DNA from: Grifola frondosa
Lineage: Eukaryota; Basidiomycota; Agaricomycetes; Polyporales; Grifolaceae
Length of the DNA: 64,000 nt
Reading direction: 5' to 3'
NCBI GenBank assembly: GCA_001683735.1
Contig: LUGG01000005.1
Coordinates: forward strand, 62,001 to 126,000
This document shows, piece by piece, positions 9,745-22,378 of the stretch; the first letter of the stretch is position 1, and each line of letters opens with the position of its first letter. The notes under the pieces are model-generated. The model ran no database searches. It saw only the letters and a program-made list of their open reading frames with translations, and had not been told where the DNA came from. The translations under genes and the position numbers were made by a program.

Positions 9745-10958
9745 ATGAAGTACTCCTGGGCTTCGCTCCTCAGCATTCTCTCTGTGGTCGCTGGTATTAA
9801 CGCCACCCAGAAGATCATCCTGGCAAACGACGACGGATGGGCCACCTCGACCATCCGCGCACTGTACGACTCGTTCAACGCCGCCAACTTCAATGTATGT
9901 GCCTCACCCTCAATTTTCGTCTTTTCATTCACATTGGGCTGATTGTCGAAAATGCATTAGGTGATTCTCTCTGCTCCCGCTTCAGACCAGTCCGGTACGG
10001 GGTCCACCAGCGCGATCCCTACCAATCGTAAAACCCCCTGCGAGTTCAACTCATGCCCTGCCAACTCTGGCCCCGAAGGGTTTAATGCGACCGATCGTAC
10101 GTACACGATGATTTCTTTAGTCTTATCATACTCACGACGCATTCCGATTGTATAGCGCGTTTGAACTGGGTCAATTCCTACCCGTGAGTTATCCCTTCAA
10201 ACTGGTCTGCAGCTCGCTCACTCTCATAATCTGCTCGACACAGTGTTGATGCGGTCCGATGGGCTACAGAGACCCTTGCACCTCAATTCTGGGGGATGCA
10301 CCTCCGGAGTTCCTTGTTAGTGGCATTAACATCGGAGGTGAGTTTGCAACAAACATTCCATCGTCAAACTCCTACTAACCTATCACTCGCGTTGTAAGGC
10401 AATCTGGGATATTCGCCCGGCGCCGGAAGTCTGTAAGTAACGATATCCATTTCACCTGAAAGTTTACTGACGCACGTATTACAGATCTGCAGGCTGCGAG
10501 GGCGGACGCGAAGGCATCCCCTCCGCTAACTTCGCAGCCAACATCACCTCGAGGGTTTCCTACACCACGCTCACCACCAACCCCAACTCGGCGGCAACCA
10601 AAGCCGTTCTGCTGTACGCAGACCTCAGCACCACGCTCCTCCACAACATCTTCGCGTCCCCGCACTTCCCCTCCTTCCCCCCGGCGTCACCCTGAACGTG
10701 AACTATCCTGCTGTGACTGGCGGGTGCACGGCGGTGTCGGACTTCAAGTGGGTGCTGACGCGGCTGCAGGTGACGAACGCGGTGGACGTGGAGACGTGCG
10801 GGTCGAACAAGCTGCCGAAGGACCAGGCTGTGGTTGAGGCGGATGGCTGCTATATCAGTGTGTCTGTCGTGAATGCGACGACGAAGATGGATGTGGATGC
10901 GGCGACGCAGGGTGCGGTGTATGATAGGCTGAGCGGGATGTGGTCTTGCATTCCGTGA
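9745..10958 (+). CDS. Secreted SurE-like acid phosphatase/nucleotidase
   Basis: Exons 9745-9894, 9961-10096, 10156-10183, 10244-10337, 10399-10432 and 10485-10958; 305 residues if two missing bases are allowed. The N-terminus MKYSWASLLSILSVVAGINA is a signal peptide. It is followed by KIILANDDGW, the metal-binding DD motif of the SurE fold, then VILSAPASDQSGTG and VSGINIGGNLGYSPGAGS, the conserved SGxNxGxN region. Bacterial SurE proteins are metal-dependent phosphatases of 5'/3'-nucleotides; the fungal secreted forms are annotated as survival-protein-like phosphatases. Two -1 frameshifts both fall in homopolymers: G5 at 10291-10295 (a sixth G restores QFWGDAPPEFLV) and C6 at 10677-10682 (a seventh C restores PPGVTLNVNYPAV). 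Reads are needed to tell error from decay; I favour error. Confidence 0.82.
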
Positions 10959-11593
10959 GCGGCGGCGCTGGGGTTCTTTGGAGTTGATTTTGCTTTTCAG
11001 ACTGTGTAGGCCCTTTTTCATATTTCTTTGGTACTGCTGTTGCTACCCTTATCATTCCGCGACCGTAGTGGCATCGCCAGCGTCCGTCATCTAATAGTTG
11101 TTTGAGTTTTCTGTCGGCGAGTTTTGTCTTCAATAATTTACACTAGTCATTTTCACATTCAGGTGGGTCCGGTAGGATACAGAATATGGTTCTGCTACCC
11201 TGCCAAGGATACGCAAGTGTCAAGTGATCTGCAAACCCCAAGTGGAATAGTTGTCACGTAATGACTGAAAACTAGCTGTGGACTGCTGCACGACCAGGGC
11301 ATCGCATTCTATACAAACGGGCAGAACGTCAGCTAACTGAACTGAGATATGTGGCAGTTATGTATGGAGCCACATGGCCGCGAGGCGACGCAGTCTGTAT
11401 TTCACAATGGGAAACTCGGGACTGTTTTGACGGCAGCAGACTACGAGCATGGCATAAAACGAGTTAGATAGCAACCCACGCACGGAATGTAGTATGCAAT
11501 AAAACATACCGATATACTCACGAGCATCTTCGTTGGACGCATCGGTGACATACGCTTTCCACATGATATCGAGATGCACACACCGCACGCGCA
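10959..11593. other. Intergenic region between convergent genes
   Basis: 3' flanks of the SurE-like gene (+) and A3 (-). No convincing coding frame or RNA gene. Confidence 0.5.
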
Positions 11594-12760
11594 TCATCGC
11601 TCACAAAGCCGATTGCTCAAAAAACAGGCGCAGCGCGCCAAGGCCGCCGCACTTCTCTTTGTATACATTATACGACCACGGCCGCCCCCCGCACACATCA
11701 GCTCTCCCTCGCAAGGCTCAGCGACATATCCGTCGTACCCTCGTACCGTCAACTGCACCGGTTCGATTATTTTCACGATGCGCAGGACGACCGTGCGTGT
11801 GCCAGCGTGTTCCGGGAGCGACGAGGGTTCGAAGCAGCATAGCGCCGAGCCTACACGAACGGCCCAGCGAGTGAGCGGCCGCGCGAATATGGAGCCGCGA
11901 ATGGACAGGACTGACCGGTGTACGGCTGGAAATGCCTGAAGTCTGTGAACGGCAGCGGGTACAGGACACGGAATAGCGCATCCTCGCCCAGCACGACCAG
12001 CTGTGTGCTCTGCTGTGCGAACGACACGAGAAACGGCTGTCCGAACGCGCACAGCAGCGTGCTCTGCACGTTCACGCCGTGTTCGCGGGTCAATTCGCGG
12101 CACTGCTCGAGCAGCGCAGGAGAGACTAGGCCGTCGCGTTGGAGCATCTTTGAGAGGTGGCGGTACTGGGCTGAAGGCGCGGCTGCGACGAGGAGGGGTA
12201 TCTGCCATGGAAGCGTCCCGTTTCGCACGCGGAGGTCTGAGCCCTGGTCGAAGCTCTCGGGCTCGCTGTCTTTTGTGATGCGGAAGCGCACGGCGCCGGC
12301 GAGGGGGACGCGCGGCGGGGACCAATAATAAAGAAACCCGTGCGTGCCCGGTGGGAACGCGACACGGGTGATATCTTGCTCAACGCGTCCGTCGTATGTT
12401 GAAGAGCTGAATGGGATCCTGAACCTGGGTCTCGTTGGGGTTGGTGGATGGTGGCTGGGTCCATTTGCCCTTTAAGCTGCTTTTTGAGCCGGGGCGGGTG
12501 GGCAGCCAAGTGAGAAGATGCCTGTCCCATATTTTGGCGTAGTGGATGCCGGAGAGGTCTATGAAATCGGAGGAGACGAGTCGTCTCGGGTCGAGCGTTT
12601 GGATGGTATGTTCTATCTCGGGGCCGCATCGGGGAGCCTGTTCTCCTGAGACTGAAAGACCTTCTGTCTTTTCAGCATTTTGGTGTAAAAATTAATCTGA
12701 TTAGACACATACTCACACCTCTATAGTATAATCGCGATGTCACGAAACGAGATCTTAATA
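11594..12760 (-). CDS. Family A protein, copy A3 (one frameshift)
   Basis: The last exon 11594-11850 begins GSALCCFEPSSLPEHAGTRT. The intron 11851-11925 has its donor after PYTG, as in A2. The middle exon carries EHTIQTLDPRRLVSSDFIDLS, GFLYYWSPPRVPLAGAVRF and SKMLQRDGLVSPALLEQC, each aligning with A2. Upstream, a GTGAGT donor near 12710 marks the family intron 1. The first exon, upstream of about 12710, is short and its start uncertain, so the 12760 limit is approximate. The frame slips once near 12415-12425 (NPNETQ to FRIPFSSSTYDG). The linker KIWDRHLLTWLPTRPGSKSS is shared in position with A4 (WDRRDLSSWF) but not with A1/A2, so A3 and A4 form one subgroup and A1 and A2 the other. Function unknown. 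Confidence 0.65.
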
Positions 12761-13583
12761 AAGATGAAAGCGGGCCGTGACGGACTTGGATGAATGGAAA
12801 ATGCACGACTTTGTGGTGCATATATTTAGACGAGCGACACATGTGGACGCAGAAAAGTTATAACGATATTTGGTAAGGAGGGTGTTGGGTCGAGTCGCTG
12901 AAGAGGAACGAAAGTTACGGAACCAGGGTGACAGATGTGACGGGACGCGTCGCCATCAGTCACATGTTCGCCTTCCAACGATTTTTTGGCTCAAGCTTAG
13001 ACGTATAAACTCATGCGCAGTGAACTTCGAAAGCAAATACGGATGAATTCCACCTCATCAGAAAGTGATTGCTTGCCGGTGGACTTTACAGACATCACGG
13101 TGAGCATGTGGTTAGAAGAGTCTGATTTGACGCATAGACGATGGTGCCCGCGATCCAGGAACATTGTTTTCAACAATCGTCAAAGTCCACCACATGGAGG
13201 TGAGTGGACCTCGCCCGCACCATGTTGCGTAAATTCTGAGAACACGCCTGATCTGTGACTGGAAAGGCTATCTGCACTGCTCTAAAACAAATTCGCAGGT
13301 CGCCGCTAGACTACGCGTGGGATCCGTTGCGACCGCGATCGCGATTGAATGTTGCCGCGCCTCGCACGCTGACGTAATGTGGGATTGAGAGTCGTATGCT
13401 ATGCTTGTGTCGGAACAGCCCGCAAATTCCTCGAAGCTTCCTCCAGAACTTCGCCGTTTATGGAAACGGATATCGGCTGAAGATCGGGGCCGGTGTATGC
13501 GTTAGGGGCCGGTCGAGCATGGCCATACTTATATCTTCATCCGTGCTCGACTTCGTCTTCTCCTGATCCCACCACATACCACC
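12761..13583. other. Divergent intergenic region, A3 and P450
   Basis: Promoter space between A3 (-) and the P450 (+). ACGCGT occurs at 12946-12951 in the context GACGGGACGCGTCGCC. Near 13528 an AT-rich ACTTATATC lies about 55 bp before the P450 ATG. No gene seen. Confidence 0.45.
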
Positions 13584-16337
13584 ATGTCGCTTCCCCCGGG
13601 ACCCAAGTATCTGCTCCACCAATTCCCCAGCATCCTCGCCCCGCCCGCCTTGGTCTATGTGATCAGCTATGCCATCTGTAAATATCGGAACATCATCCTC
13701 CCTGTTTGGCTAGTGGTCGTCGCTGCTTTCCTCTCCTTGCCGGTTGCATTCGCTCTTCAAGTGCAATGGTATGATTTCAAGAATCACATGGATGCCCGTG
13801 CACATGATGCTGTTATGGCTCCGCCAATCGAGCACAAGTATCCCGGCAGCTTCGACGTTCTATCGGCTGTCTTCCGCACTTCCGAAAAGGGTTACCTCGG
13901 TCAGTAAATGTCAGATTCGTGCACATGTTCACATGGACATTCATTCATTCATTCCCCGCATATATAGCCGACTTGTTTTTTCGGTGGACTCTAAAATATG
14001 GACACACCTTCAATTTCAGGGTCTTGTTTCAAAACCGGGTACTACATCTCTCAACGCGCATCTTGCTATCTAATTGACCTGGCTATCCGCAGATGTATAC
14101 TTCTGAGCCGGAATATATCAAAGTGAGCCACAGCGCTACAGATCAATTCTTCTACTTGTCACATTTCTTATCCCAATACCTTTCATAACGGTAAATTCTG
14201 CCGATGACCGTATCCGATGCTGTCTTTTTGTTTTCATTCTAACTTGCCCACATGATTGAAGAATGCCGCATTTCCGCGATTTATTGCTCAACTTTCATTT
14301 TAGACAATGCTCGCGACCGATTTCCCGCTCTATGAGAAAGGTACACACAGCGCTTTCGGGTCCGATCGAGAATTGATGTTCTTTTCAGGTCCTCTTGTCA
14401 ATGAGCAATTGCATACCTTATTAGGGACCGGCGTCTTTAACTCCGATGGCAAGTCACACTCGCCGATTTCCTCTCGGGCTGTACTTATTACGATCTTTAT
14501 TGTCAGGCGACAGATGGAAGTGAGTATGCCGCCAAATGCTGCATGATTTTTTTTTTTGAGCTAACTTTTGCAGATTCCACCGTTCCATCACCCGTCCATT
14601 CTTCAGCAAAGACCGTATCAGCCACTTCGATATCTTCGATAGGTAAGTCCAAACGCATGAGAAATACTACGTCGGCTGAGGCTCGCTTCAGACACTGCGA
14701 CGAGGCACTCAAAAAAATGGACGCCCGTCTCCGGGAAGGCTACGCTGTCGATTGGCAGGTCAGGGTTTCCCTATCTCCGCCATCCGCACTCTACCCCTAA
14801 CCTGCACGACGTAGGACCTCGTTTCACGCTTTACCATGGACTCCGCGACGGAATTCCTCTTTGGGAAAGACGTGTGCTCCCTATCCGCAGGATCCCTTAC
14901 CCCTCGACCGCCGAGCACGTCAATGGGGGTGCGCAGCACCCCGCAGACGAATTTGTTCAGGCGTTCCAGAGCGCTCTCGAGGAGACTGCCATTCGGGGAC
15001 GTTACCTGCAGGCGTGGCCGCTCGCAGAATTCTGGGGCGACAAGGTGAAGCGGTCCATGAAGGCCATCGACGATTTCATCGACCCGATTGTCGCGGACGC
15101 GCTCCGCAAGAAGGCACAGGGGGAGACTGACACGGGTGACAGCGGCGAGAAAGACATCGCTGATGATGAGACCCTGCTGGAATACCTCATCAAGCAAACC
15201 GACGGTAACCTGGCATGCTTGCGTTCATTTATCGATTAAGTGCTGACTGTGTGCTGTATCTCAAAGATAAAACTATCCTCAAAGACGAGACGCTCAATAT
15301 CCTTCTGGCCGGCCGCGACACCACCGCGTGCACGCTCACGTTCGCCGTGTACAAGCTTGCAGAGCGCCCTGACATCCTGCGGCACCTGCGCAAGGAGGTG
15401 CTCGCGACGGTCGGCGGTGCGCGCAGGCCCACGTACGACGACATTCGGAACATGAAGTACTTGCGCGCGTTCATCAACGAGACGCTACGTATGTACCCGC
15501 CTGTGTGCGTGGCGCATCGTCACCCATGGAGGCTCTCGTACTGACTCTGCTTTTTTGTTCTCCCGCTAGGCCGTTCGACACTCGGTGAGGGCAGTAGTGT
15601 TTGCTTATTATCGCTGTTCTGATAATACGCCAGATGCTCCATCGGCCCCACGATCTGGAAAGCGAAGGACCCAAGCGAGAAGGATTTCTACATCCCAGCA
15701 CGCACACGGCAAGTTTCTCACATGTCAGCCCATCACGTTCATTAACCAGAGTCGTCGTACAGATGTCTGTACTCAGTCTTCGTGATGCACCGCCGCACCG
15801 ACTTATGGGGCCCAGATGGTGAGCCCACCGTCAACCACGCATGCGCAGAGCTGACACCCCCTTGTAGCTCTTAAGTTCGACCCCGACCGGTTCCTTGACG
15901 AACGCATGCAAAAATACCTTGTGCGGAATCCCTTCATCTTCCTCCCCTTCAATGGTGGCCCCCGTATTTGTCTCGGCCAGCAGGTACGTGCCCTTCTTCC
16001 CCCTTAGTTAGATCGCGCGGCTGACGCGCGCGGCGGCAGTTCGCATACAACGAGGCGTCGTTCATGCTCGTGCGCCTGCTGCAGCACTTCTCGAGCATCG
16101 AGCTGCGGCAAGACGACCACCCCGCCGCGCTGCCGCCGCCGGGCTTCTCGGACTCCCCGGCTGCGAGGGCGGGGAGAAGGTGTGGCTCCGCGCGCACTTG
16201 ACCATGTACGTCAAAGTGAGTCGCGCAAATAAAATATTCTTGCAACACGACGATGGGGCGAGTGCTGATTTTGGCGCGTCTGGCAGAATGGTTTGTGGGT
16301 CAAGATGGGGGCGGTGTCTGAGGACGAGACGGCGTGA
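13584..16337 (+). CDS. Cytochrome P450, CYP63-like
   Basis: Sixteen exons: 13584-13899, 13968-14038, 14093-14122, 14304-14340, 14389-14448, 14507-14519, 14574-14642, 14692-14758, 14815-15204, 15267-15504, 15570-15584, 15634-15708, 15763-15818, 15868-15983, 16040-16215 and 16287-16337. The total is 593 residues with two corrected bases, the usual CYP63 length. The N-terminus [17 protein letters not shown] is followed by membrane anchors ([20 protein letters not shown]). I-helix [13 protein letters not shown]-helix ETLR and heme loop [15 protein letters not shown] (Cys ligand) are all present. CYP63 enzymes are membrane-bound monooxygenases of basidiomycetes that oxidise alkanes, fatty acids and aromatics. 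Two introns use GC donors (GCAAGT at 14449 and 15709). Two -1 slips: CCC at 14894-14896 and CCCC at 16155-16158. One more C in the second restores [19 protein letters not shown], the expected C-terminus. Confidence 0.88.
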
Positions 16338-16648
16338 GGGTGCGCGATGTAGTGTTTGCTATTTATTGTATTTGGAGGGCGTTGCTGCAATATTAGCTGT
16401 GTTGTATATTGTAGCACATTGCGAGGCGGAGTCAGATCAGGCACACAAGGTAGTATGCGGAACACATGTCCATTGATTTATATAAATATCAAAATAACAG
16501 GCGGGGAGATGTACTGATCGGCAAAAGCACATTATCGGAACAAGCAATAGTCCGAAGAGGATAGTACAAATTCCTGGCGTCTCACAAAAGCCTGCGTAGG
16601 CGAGAGGCACACCAGATAGTAAGAACATTAGCGCGGACGTCCACCGGT
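16338..16648. other. Intergenic, convergent P450 and B1
   Basis: AT-rich 3' flanks of two convergent genes. If the B1 frame is read without its presumed correction it would run on to about 16438. Confidence 0.4.
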
Positions 16649-19279
16649 CACTCAGCGGGTCGACCGTCGATGTATAGGAAACCGTTTCGCGGCTGCGACG
16701 GGTTCTCTCTCGGGTTGCGAAAGAGGTCTTCGCCGTCTACCGGATCATCCACAGCATGGCTACACCAGCGCAAAGATCAACAACGGACCACACCACAAAC
16801 CGACAAGGCACTCACAATGTCTTCACGTGCATAACGAGCTCGTCGCGCTTCCTGTTCAGCGCACACCGGTTGCAGGTCCACAACGCAGCGGGGTCCGGCC
16901 GCTCGTCCTCCCGCGCGAGCGCGGCCTCCTCGTCCGTCAGGCGGTACCAGTCCGGGGCGCTGTGCTGCGTATTGGCTTTGTGCAGTACGAAGTGCCAGAT
17001 CTGCGGCGTGCGGTGCGTGTTAGCGATGTACAGGTGCGCGCCAGAGCGAGAACGCTGTACGTACGCATTGTCTCCACGTCATGGTGCTCCGCACGGACGC
17101 GCCCTGGTGGACGTGCGGGCCGCATGCCATGCACGCGAACCGCGCGTCGATGTCGTCTAGGTCCCGCGGCACCGCGATGTCCGCGTCCAGACCGAGTAGC
17201 TTAACCAGCGACGCCGCGGCGGCGGAGCCGTCCGCACTGAAAGAGAGCGACTTTACGTTTCCGAGGTAAGCATCCCATGCCGGGCCCTGTGGCTCGTGCG
17301 TGACGTGCAGGACGGCCTGCTCGCCAGAAAGAATGGAGTGGGAGATGCTGCATGCAGGGGTTTGCAGGTACGGGTACGGCCGCCATGTGTAGCAGGGAGT
17401 GCACGCGAACACAGATGTAGCAAGGTCCGCTGGAGCTGGGGTGCTCGTTTCTAGTTTGGAGCTACCTACAGCGGCCTGTTCGGGCGCGGGGCGGGGCGGG
17501 ACCAGAGCCGCTAGTTTACTCTTCCTGTTCTCCGAGAATTTTGCAATGAGATCTGGCAGGGCCTTCACGGCATCTGCAAAATCAGCCTCGGTCACTGCGA
17601 CCTCGCGGTCGGCGTCGATCAGTTCCGCAAAGCCCGCAAACTGGCACACGTCGTCCTTGAACGGCATGTACGATTTCTGCAGGGGTGTCAGGTCCTTGCA
17701 GTGCTCTGCATAGATATTGGCGACGATGTCTTTGCGGGCGCTCTTGATCTTTTCCAGCTCGTACGCGAAGCGGCGCTCTTTGGCAGCGGTCGCATCGCGC
17801 TCGAACCTTATTCTCATCTGTTTCCAGCCTTCGCACGTCAAATTGCGAAAACGAAGGACGTGTGCGCGCTAACTTACTTCTATCTGTGAGCGGCTTCGCA
17901 ACAATCCGTGGGTCGTACAGTGGCACGGCGTCCTTCGCATCGCGATAGTCGTGCCCCAGCTCGACGAGCCGAGATCGAATGCTGTGGCGAAGATAAACGA
18001 CATGAGTATGAATCACCTGAATGGCACGCACGCTTCCAGTCGCTCTTCCTTCAATATCTCCTGGTCTTGTCTACGCCGTTCAGTGACCTGCTCCATCCAT
18101 TTCTCACAGACAACAATGTGCTGCCAGATATCAATAACAGAACAGGGCACTCAAGCGCAGAGGATGTCGTACCTTTCTGATCCCATCGACTTGGGCAACT
18201 TTTGCGGCCTTGAATTCCTTACGGGCACGGCGCGCATGAGGTTTGCGCATATGTATATCCCGCTCCAAATCAGCCAGTTTGTCCGCCATATCAACAATAT
18301 CAGCATCCCAATAGAATCTTGTCTTTGTTGCCCAGCCGTGGGCCCATCCCCCCACTAAGCTCAATGCGCATAAGGGATTGAACAATGTATTGGAGAGAAC
18401 TCGAACAAACCATTTGAATACGGCAATAGTTCCATGATCGACACGTCGAGGTCAGGGAAATTCTTCTTGAATGCGGCGGTGCGCACAAGACTGGGAATCA
18501 TGTGAATGCAAACCCATGAGTTGTTTTGGCAATGCGCACTGTTGTTTCATGCACGCTGTGCAGACCCGACGAAGGATCCCCCAATTTATTCTCACGACGT
18601 TCTTTGTCCCACATTCCTAAAGAAACAGTCGTAGAAATGCAAGTCCGATGTTATGGCCAAACAAAACCATGAATTTGGGACCATAACACTTGCCTGGCAT
18701 GTGTTCCCACCCCAAAGAAGATTGGCCCATTGCGGCTCGGATATTCCTGGTGGGCAGTCGGGAGCATCATATTCTTGCTTGCGAACAGCTTTCCACACCG
18801 TGATCGCCTTGCGAGTCATCAGCAGCTGCCGGAAAGCTTTGTTCGTGGCAGTGATGCTAATGAGGTCGCGTGGCGTCAAGTGTCCGAAAATCTAGTAGTC
18901 CACAAGGCATGAGAAGATATGAAATTGTACCTCGACAAAGGCAGATACCTCGAAGAGGATATCGATAGGCATAGTTGGAAGAGCACTGAGAGGAGCTTTG
19001 TCTTTCTTCGAGGCCTTCGTGCGCGAAGTCACCTTTGCTCGCTTCCTTGCTGGTGTCTGCGGCGCTATAGACCATCCGTTGTAGGACTACAGCGCATAAT
19101 GCGGTTGACCCCTCACCTCGAACATAGTCATCGTCTTCCGACTCATCGCCATCGCTGACTTCAATGTCAGTCAGATCGGACAGGAGCTCATCATCTGTGC
19201 CTCGCTCCATGGCCTCGCCAGAGCGAACAAACCGGGAGGGCACTGGCAGCTTGCCAGATTGACGACGAGTGACAGGCAT
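16649..19279 (-). CDS. F-box and zinc-finger protein, family B copy B1
   Basis: Eleven exons: 19117-19279, 18949-19064, 18694-18891, 18540-18616, 18411-18490, 18173-18354, 18032-18120, 17878-17981, 17065-17828, 16816-17000 and 16649-16759. Order: acidic head (SDLTDIEVSDGDESEDDD); basic stretch (ARKRAKV); F-box from LPTMPIDILFEIFGHLTPRD; a Cys pair split by an intron (TCQ then ECGTKN) plus RRVCTACMK, a likely zinc knuckle; a long helical middle part (RSRLVELGHDYRDAKDAV); two further Cys pairs (CTPC and CMAC); TMTWRQC; and a final finger WTCNRCALNRKRDELVMHVKTFH (C-x2-C-x12-H-x4-H). Probably an SCF substrate adaptor; target unknown. The intron after TCQ uses a GC donor (GCAAGT, 18693-18692). One T seems missing near 16680, just before the C-terminus LYIDGRPAE. 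Confidence 0.8.
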
Positions 19280-19709
19280 AGTGGTAGTTTGAGCACCGAC
19301 TGGTATTAACTGGTTGGAACTGCGCGATTAGATGAAGAGTGGGTAAGTTCACAAGCTGGACGTCGCCGTTTTAAAGCTCAATGGAAGTGAGTCAGAGCTC
19401 GTGTCCGATGGCGTCGTCCGAGTCAGGGAGACGGTCAACACGAGGTCGGCGGTGGCGCCAAGCTATCGCGCCCGTTCGCGCGGTCCCGTATCACGACCCA
19501 CGCGGGCGCTTGACAGACGCGCTCCCGCCGGCGCCTGTTGATAGTGTCGGCTTTTGTCGGTTAACAATATTGCGTCGGCCTTACGGCACCGTTACAGGGT
19601 CGGAGGAGGCGGGTCTAACAAACCTCTTATACTGGGCAATAGGCCAAGATGGCTATCACCCGCAGTCAATCTGGCAAATTGCCTCCCCCTTTGATTCGTG
19701 CTAACAAAT
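19280..19709. promoter_or_regulatory. Bidirectional promoter of B1 and B2
   Basis: 430 bp between two head-to-head family B genes. It is GC-rich and holds GGCGCCAA (19453-19460) and TTCGCGCG (19473-19480), E2F-like half sites, and GACGCGCTC near 19516. No coding frame is supported. The regulatory reading is inference. Confidence 0.4.
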
Positions 19710-22378
19710 ATGGCTGCGAGTCGAAGGACAATAACAAGAAAGGTTTGTCGGATAAATATCTAATTCAGGCTGTAGCTTAACCAAGTCACTGGTAGTTTCG
19801 CGAGCACGGAAGAGAACCAAGACAACTGTACGCGGGACATCTGCGCGCAATGCGACCTCGCGTAGAAAAAAAGCAGCTCTCAGTGCTCTGCCGACCATGC
19901 CGATTGATATTCTCTTTGAGGTATTTGTTTATGCACGACCACTTCCATTTGGTCATTGCTCATCTACCATGTTCCATTCATTAGATATTCGCGAACCTAA
20001 CGCCACGAGACTTGCTCAATCTTACTCGCACTAACAAGCCATTCCGACAACTACTAATGACTCGCAAAGCGATCACGGTATGGAGAGCCGCTCGCAAGAA
20101 TGAGCTTGGCGCACCGGACTGCCTACCAGGAATGTCGGAACCGCAGTGGGCCAGTCTTCTTTGGGGTGGGAATATATGTCAGGTTAGCTTTCTTTCTCTT
20201 TTCATCCTTCTTCTAGCGTCGATTCTATGTGTTCTGCTTGTCACAGCAATGTGCGAGGAACGTCACAGATATCGACCTTGTACTTCTTCGCCGGGTCTGC
20301 GTCGAGTGCATGAGAGAACAGTGAAGTCTTCAATATAATCCTAGTGAACTTAGCTCAACTTTGTTGTAGTCTCGTACAGGGTGCGTTCAGTAAGGCATTT
20401 GAAGGTCTCGATCCGGCGATCATGAAACTCGTGCCATATTCGAACGGTATGGATTTGCCGCACCATCGCATTTATGTTCTTGCTCACTACAACCTTGTTT
20501 ATTCCGCCAGCGAGCGGATGGGTTCGTGGATACAAGCCGAAGGCGAAATTCTACTGGGATGCTGATATCTATGACATGTCGCGTAAGCTGGATGTTTTGA
20601 AGAAGGACATACACATGGACAAGCCTGGAGCGCGAGAAGCACTAGAGAAGTTCAAGGCCGCACAAATCGCTCATGTGGACGTCATCATGAAGGTCCGCGC
20701 GTGCAGTTATTCCGCCTCACTAATGCTCACGCTACGAACAGCATGCCGCAATCTGTAAAACATGGGTGGCGCAGATTGATGAACAGCGCGAAAATGACGA
20801 ACTTGTGCTACGGAAGGAGCGCCTAGAGATGTGAGTTTCAATGGATTTGTGATACTCCTTTATCCTTCTCTCATCCTCTGACTAGCGTTCGTGCTCGACT
20901 CGTCGAGTTGGGATATGATTACCGAGATGCCACAGCGGCGGTGACATTGGACCACCTGTATGTTGTTACAAGGCCCCTTACAGACAGACGTATGTTCGAG
21001 TTTATATATGGTATTCACCCCCGCGTGCTAAGAAGCTCAGTCTGGAAGCAGATCAGCAGAACGCTCAAGCAGCGAGCGAGAGCTTCTCAGAAAAAGCGAC
21101 TTGCACGCGAGTACCGCGAGATCATACATGCGCGGTCGAAGATTGTTTGCAGCATCTATGAGGAATACCGTAATGGTCTGACGCCGCTGGAGAAGATATA
21201 CACTCCTTATGCCAGCGATGTGTGGACTTTCGAGGGCTTCAAAGAGCTCATCTTCGCCCCCGCCGAAAGCTCGGTAGAAGCCGCTCATTTCTCTGATACA
21301 ATGAAGAAGCTGCCGGCCCTTTGCGCAAAGTTTGCTGAAGAGAGGAAAGCGATATTACTGGATTTAGTTCCGTCGCCACCCCCCAACAGCTCACCACCAG
21401 GTATAAGCCTTGCCAACGTCACTCCAGCTGATCTAGCAACTTCCATTTTCACCTGCTCTCACTGTTACTCCATTCGAGACGGCCCGGTCCACACCATCTA
21501 TGCTGGTAGCGAGCAGTCCATTCTGCATGTCACACACGAGATGACTACACCAGACCCACATTCACAGCTTACGTTCAATCACACTAAAGGGCTCCGTTTT
21601 GATGCAAGGGGCTCCCTTGCTGCTGCGTCGTTGGTCGGGCTGCTCGGTCTAAACGAGCACACGGCAGTCCCGCGCGACCTGGACAAGATTGGCGCGAGAT
21701 TCTTCTGCAACGTCTGCGGTGGGGATACACAGGTGCTACCCGCTATGACTTGGCGGCAATGTGTGCGTACCCTAAAGTCTCCTATAACATCGGGTGGTGA
21801 TCGTTAATATCAATCCACCTAGGTCACACATTTCTCGGAGCCAAAATCGGAGAACATTCACTCTACCCCGAGCTGGTATCGCTTGACGGAGGAGAAGTTC
21901 TTCAAATGCAGCCGTTCAACGAACAATGCAGTCTACCGCTCTATCGTGTATGGACATGCAATCGCTGCAACGATTGTGCCGAGGTCACCCAAAGTTCAGT
22001 GATCAGCCATCTGAAGACAGAGTGAGTATTTCTCTAACTGTTCTCGCACTCACGTCGAATTATTTGTGCTCGACCAGACATACCGTCCACAACCCTGTTG
22101 AGGACGAAGACTTCTTCCTTACTCCGAAACTTCCATACCCAGTCCCGCCTAGTGAATATCTCATCAATACCGACGACAAGGTCTACAAGTGTTTGCGGTG
22201 TGATTTTTATGGACCAACACGTGAACGAACTTTCAAACGTAAGGGTGTGGAGGCGCACCTTCGTGACAGGTTAACGCGTTTTATCTCCTGACGCATTCTC
22301 GGTCTCATCGTTGTTGCATGTAGCCATAGAATATCCCCGCCAACAGCTAGTGATTTGTACAGACTTCCGTTACCATAA
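19710..22378 (+). CDS. F-box and zinc-finger protein, family B copy B2
   Basis: Starts MAASRRTITRK, then a basic stretch (SRARKRTKTTVRG) that could serve as a nuclear localisation signal, and the F-box ALPTMPIDILFEIFANLTPRD. Next come the Cys pairs (ICQ/C and RRVCVECMREQ), the YWDADIYDMSRKLDVLKKDI segment and LVELGYDYRDATAAVTL. The large exon has an in-frame 51-nt intron (donor GTATGT at about 20992) and ends TWRQC. The C-terminus has two fingers: WTCNRCNDCAEVTQSSVISH and YKCLRCDFYGPTRERTFKRK followed by GVEAHLRDRH. The last residues are TASDLYRLPLP. One base is missing near 21885-21900, between YRLTEE and VLQMQPFNEQC. B2 converges on B3 with a 246-bp gap. Confidence 0.78.

Noticed and set aside
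10560..11021. 153-codon Arg/His-rich minus-strand frame
   Set aside because: Lies antisense to the SurE-like last exon; its composition is a shadow of that gene.
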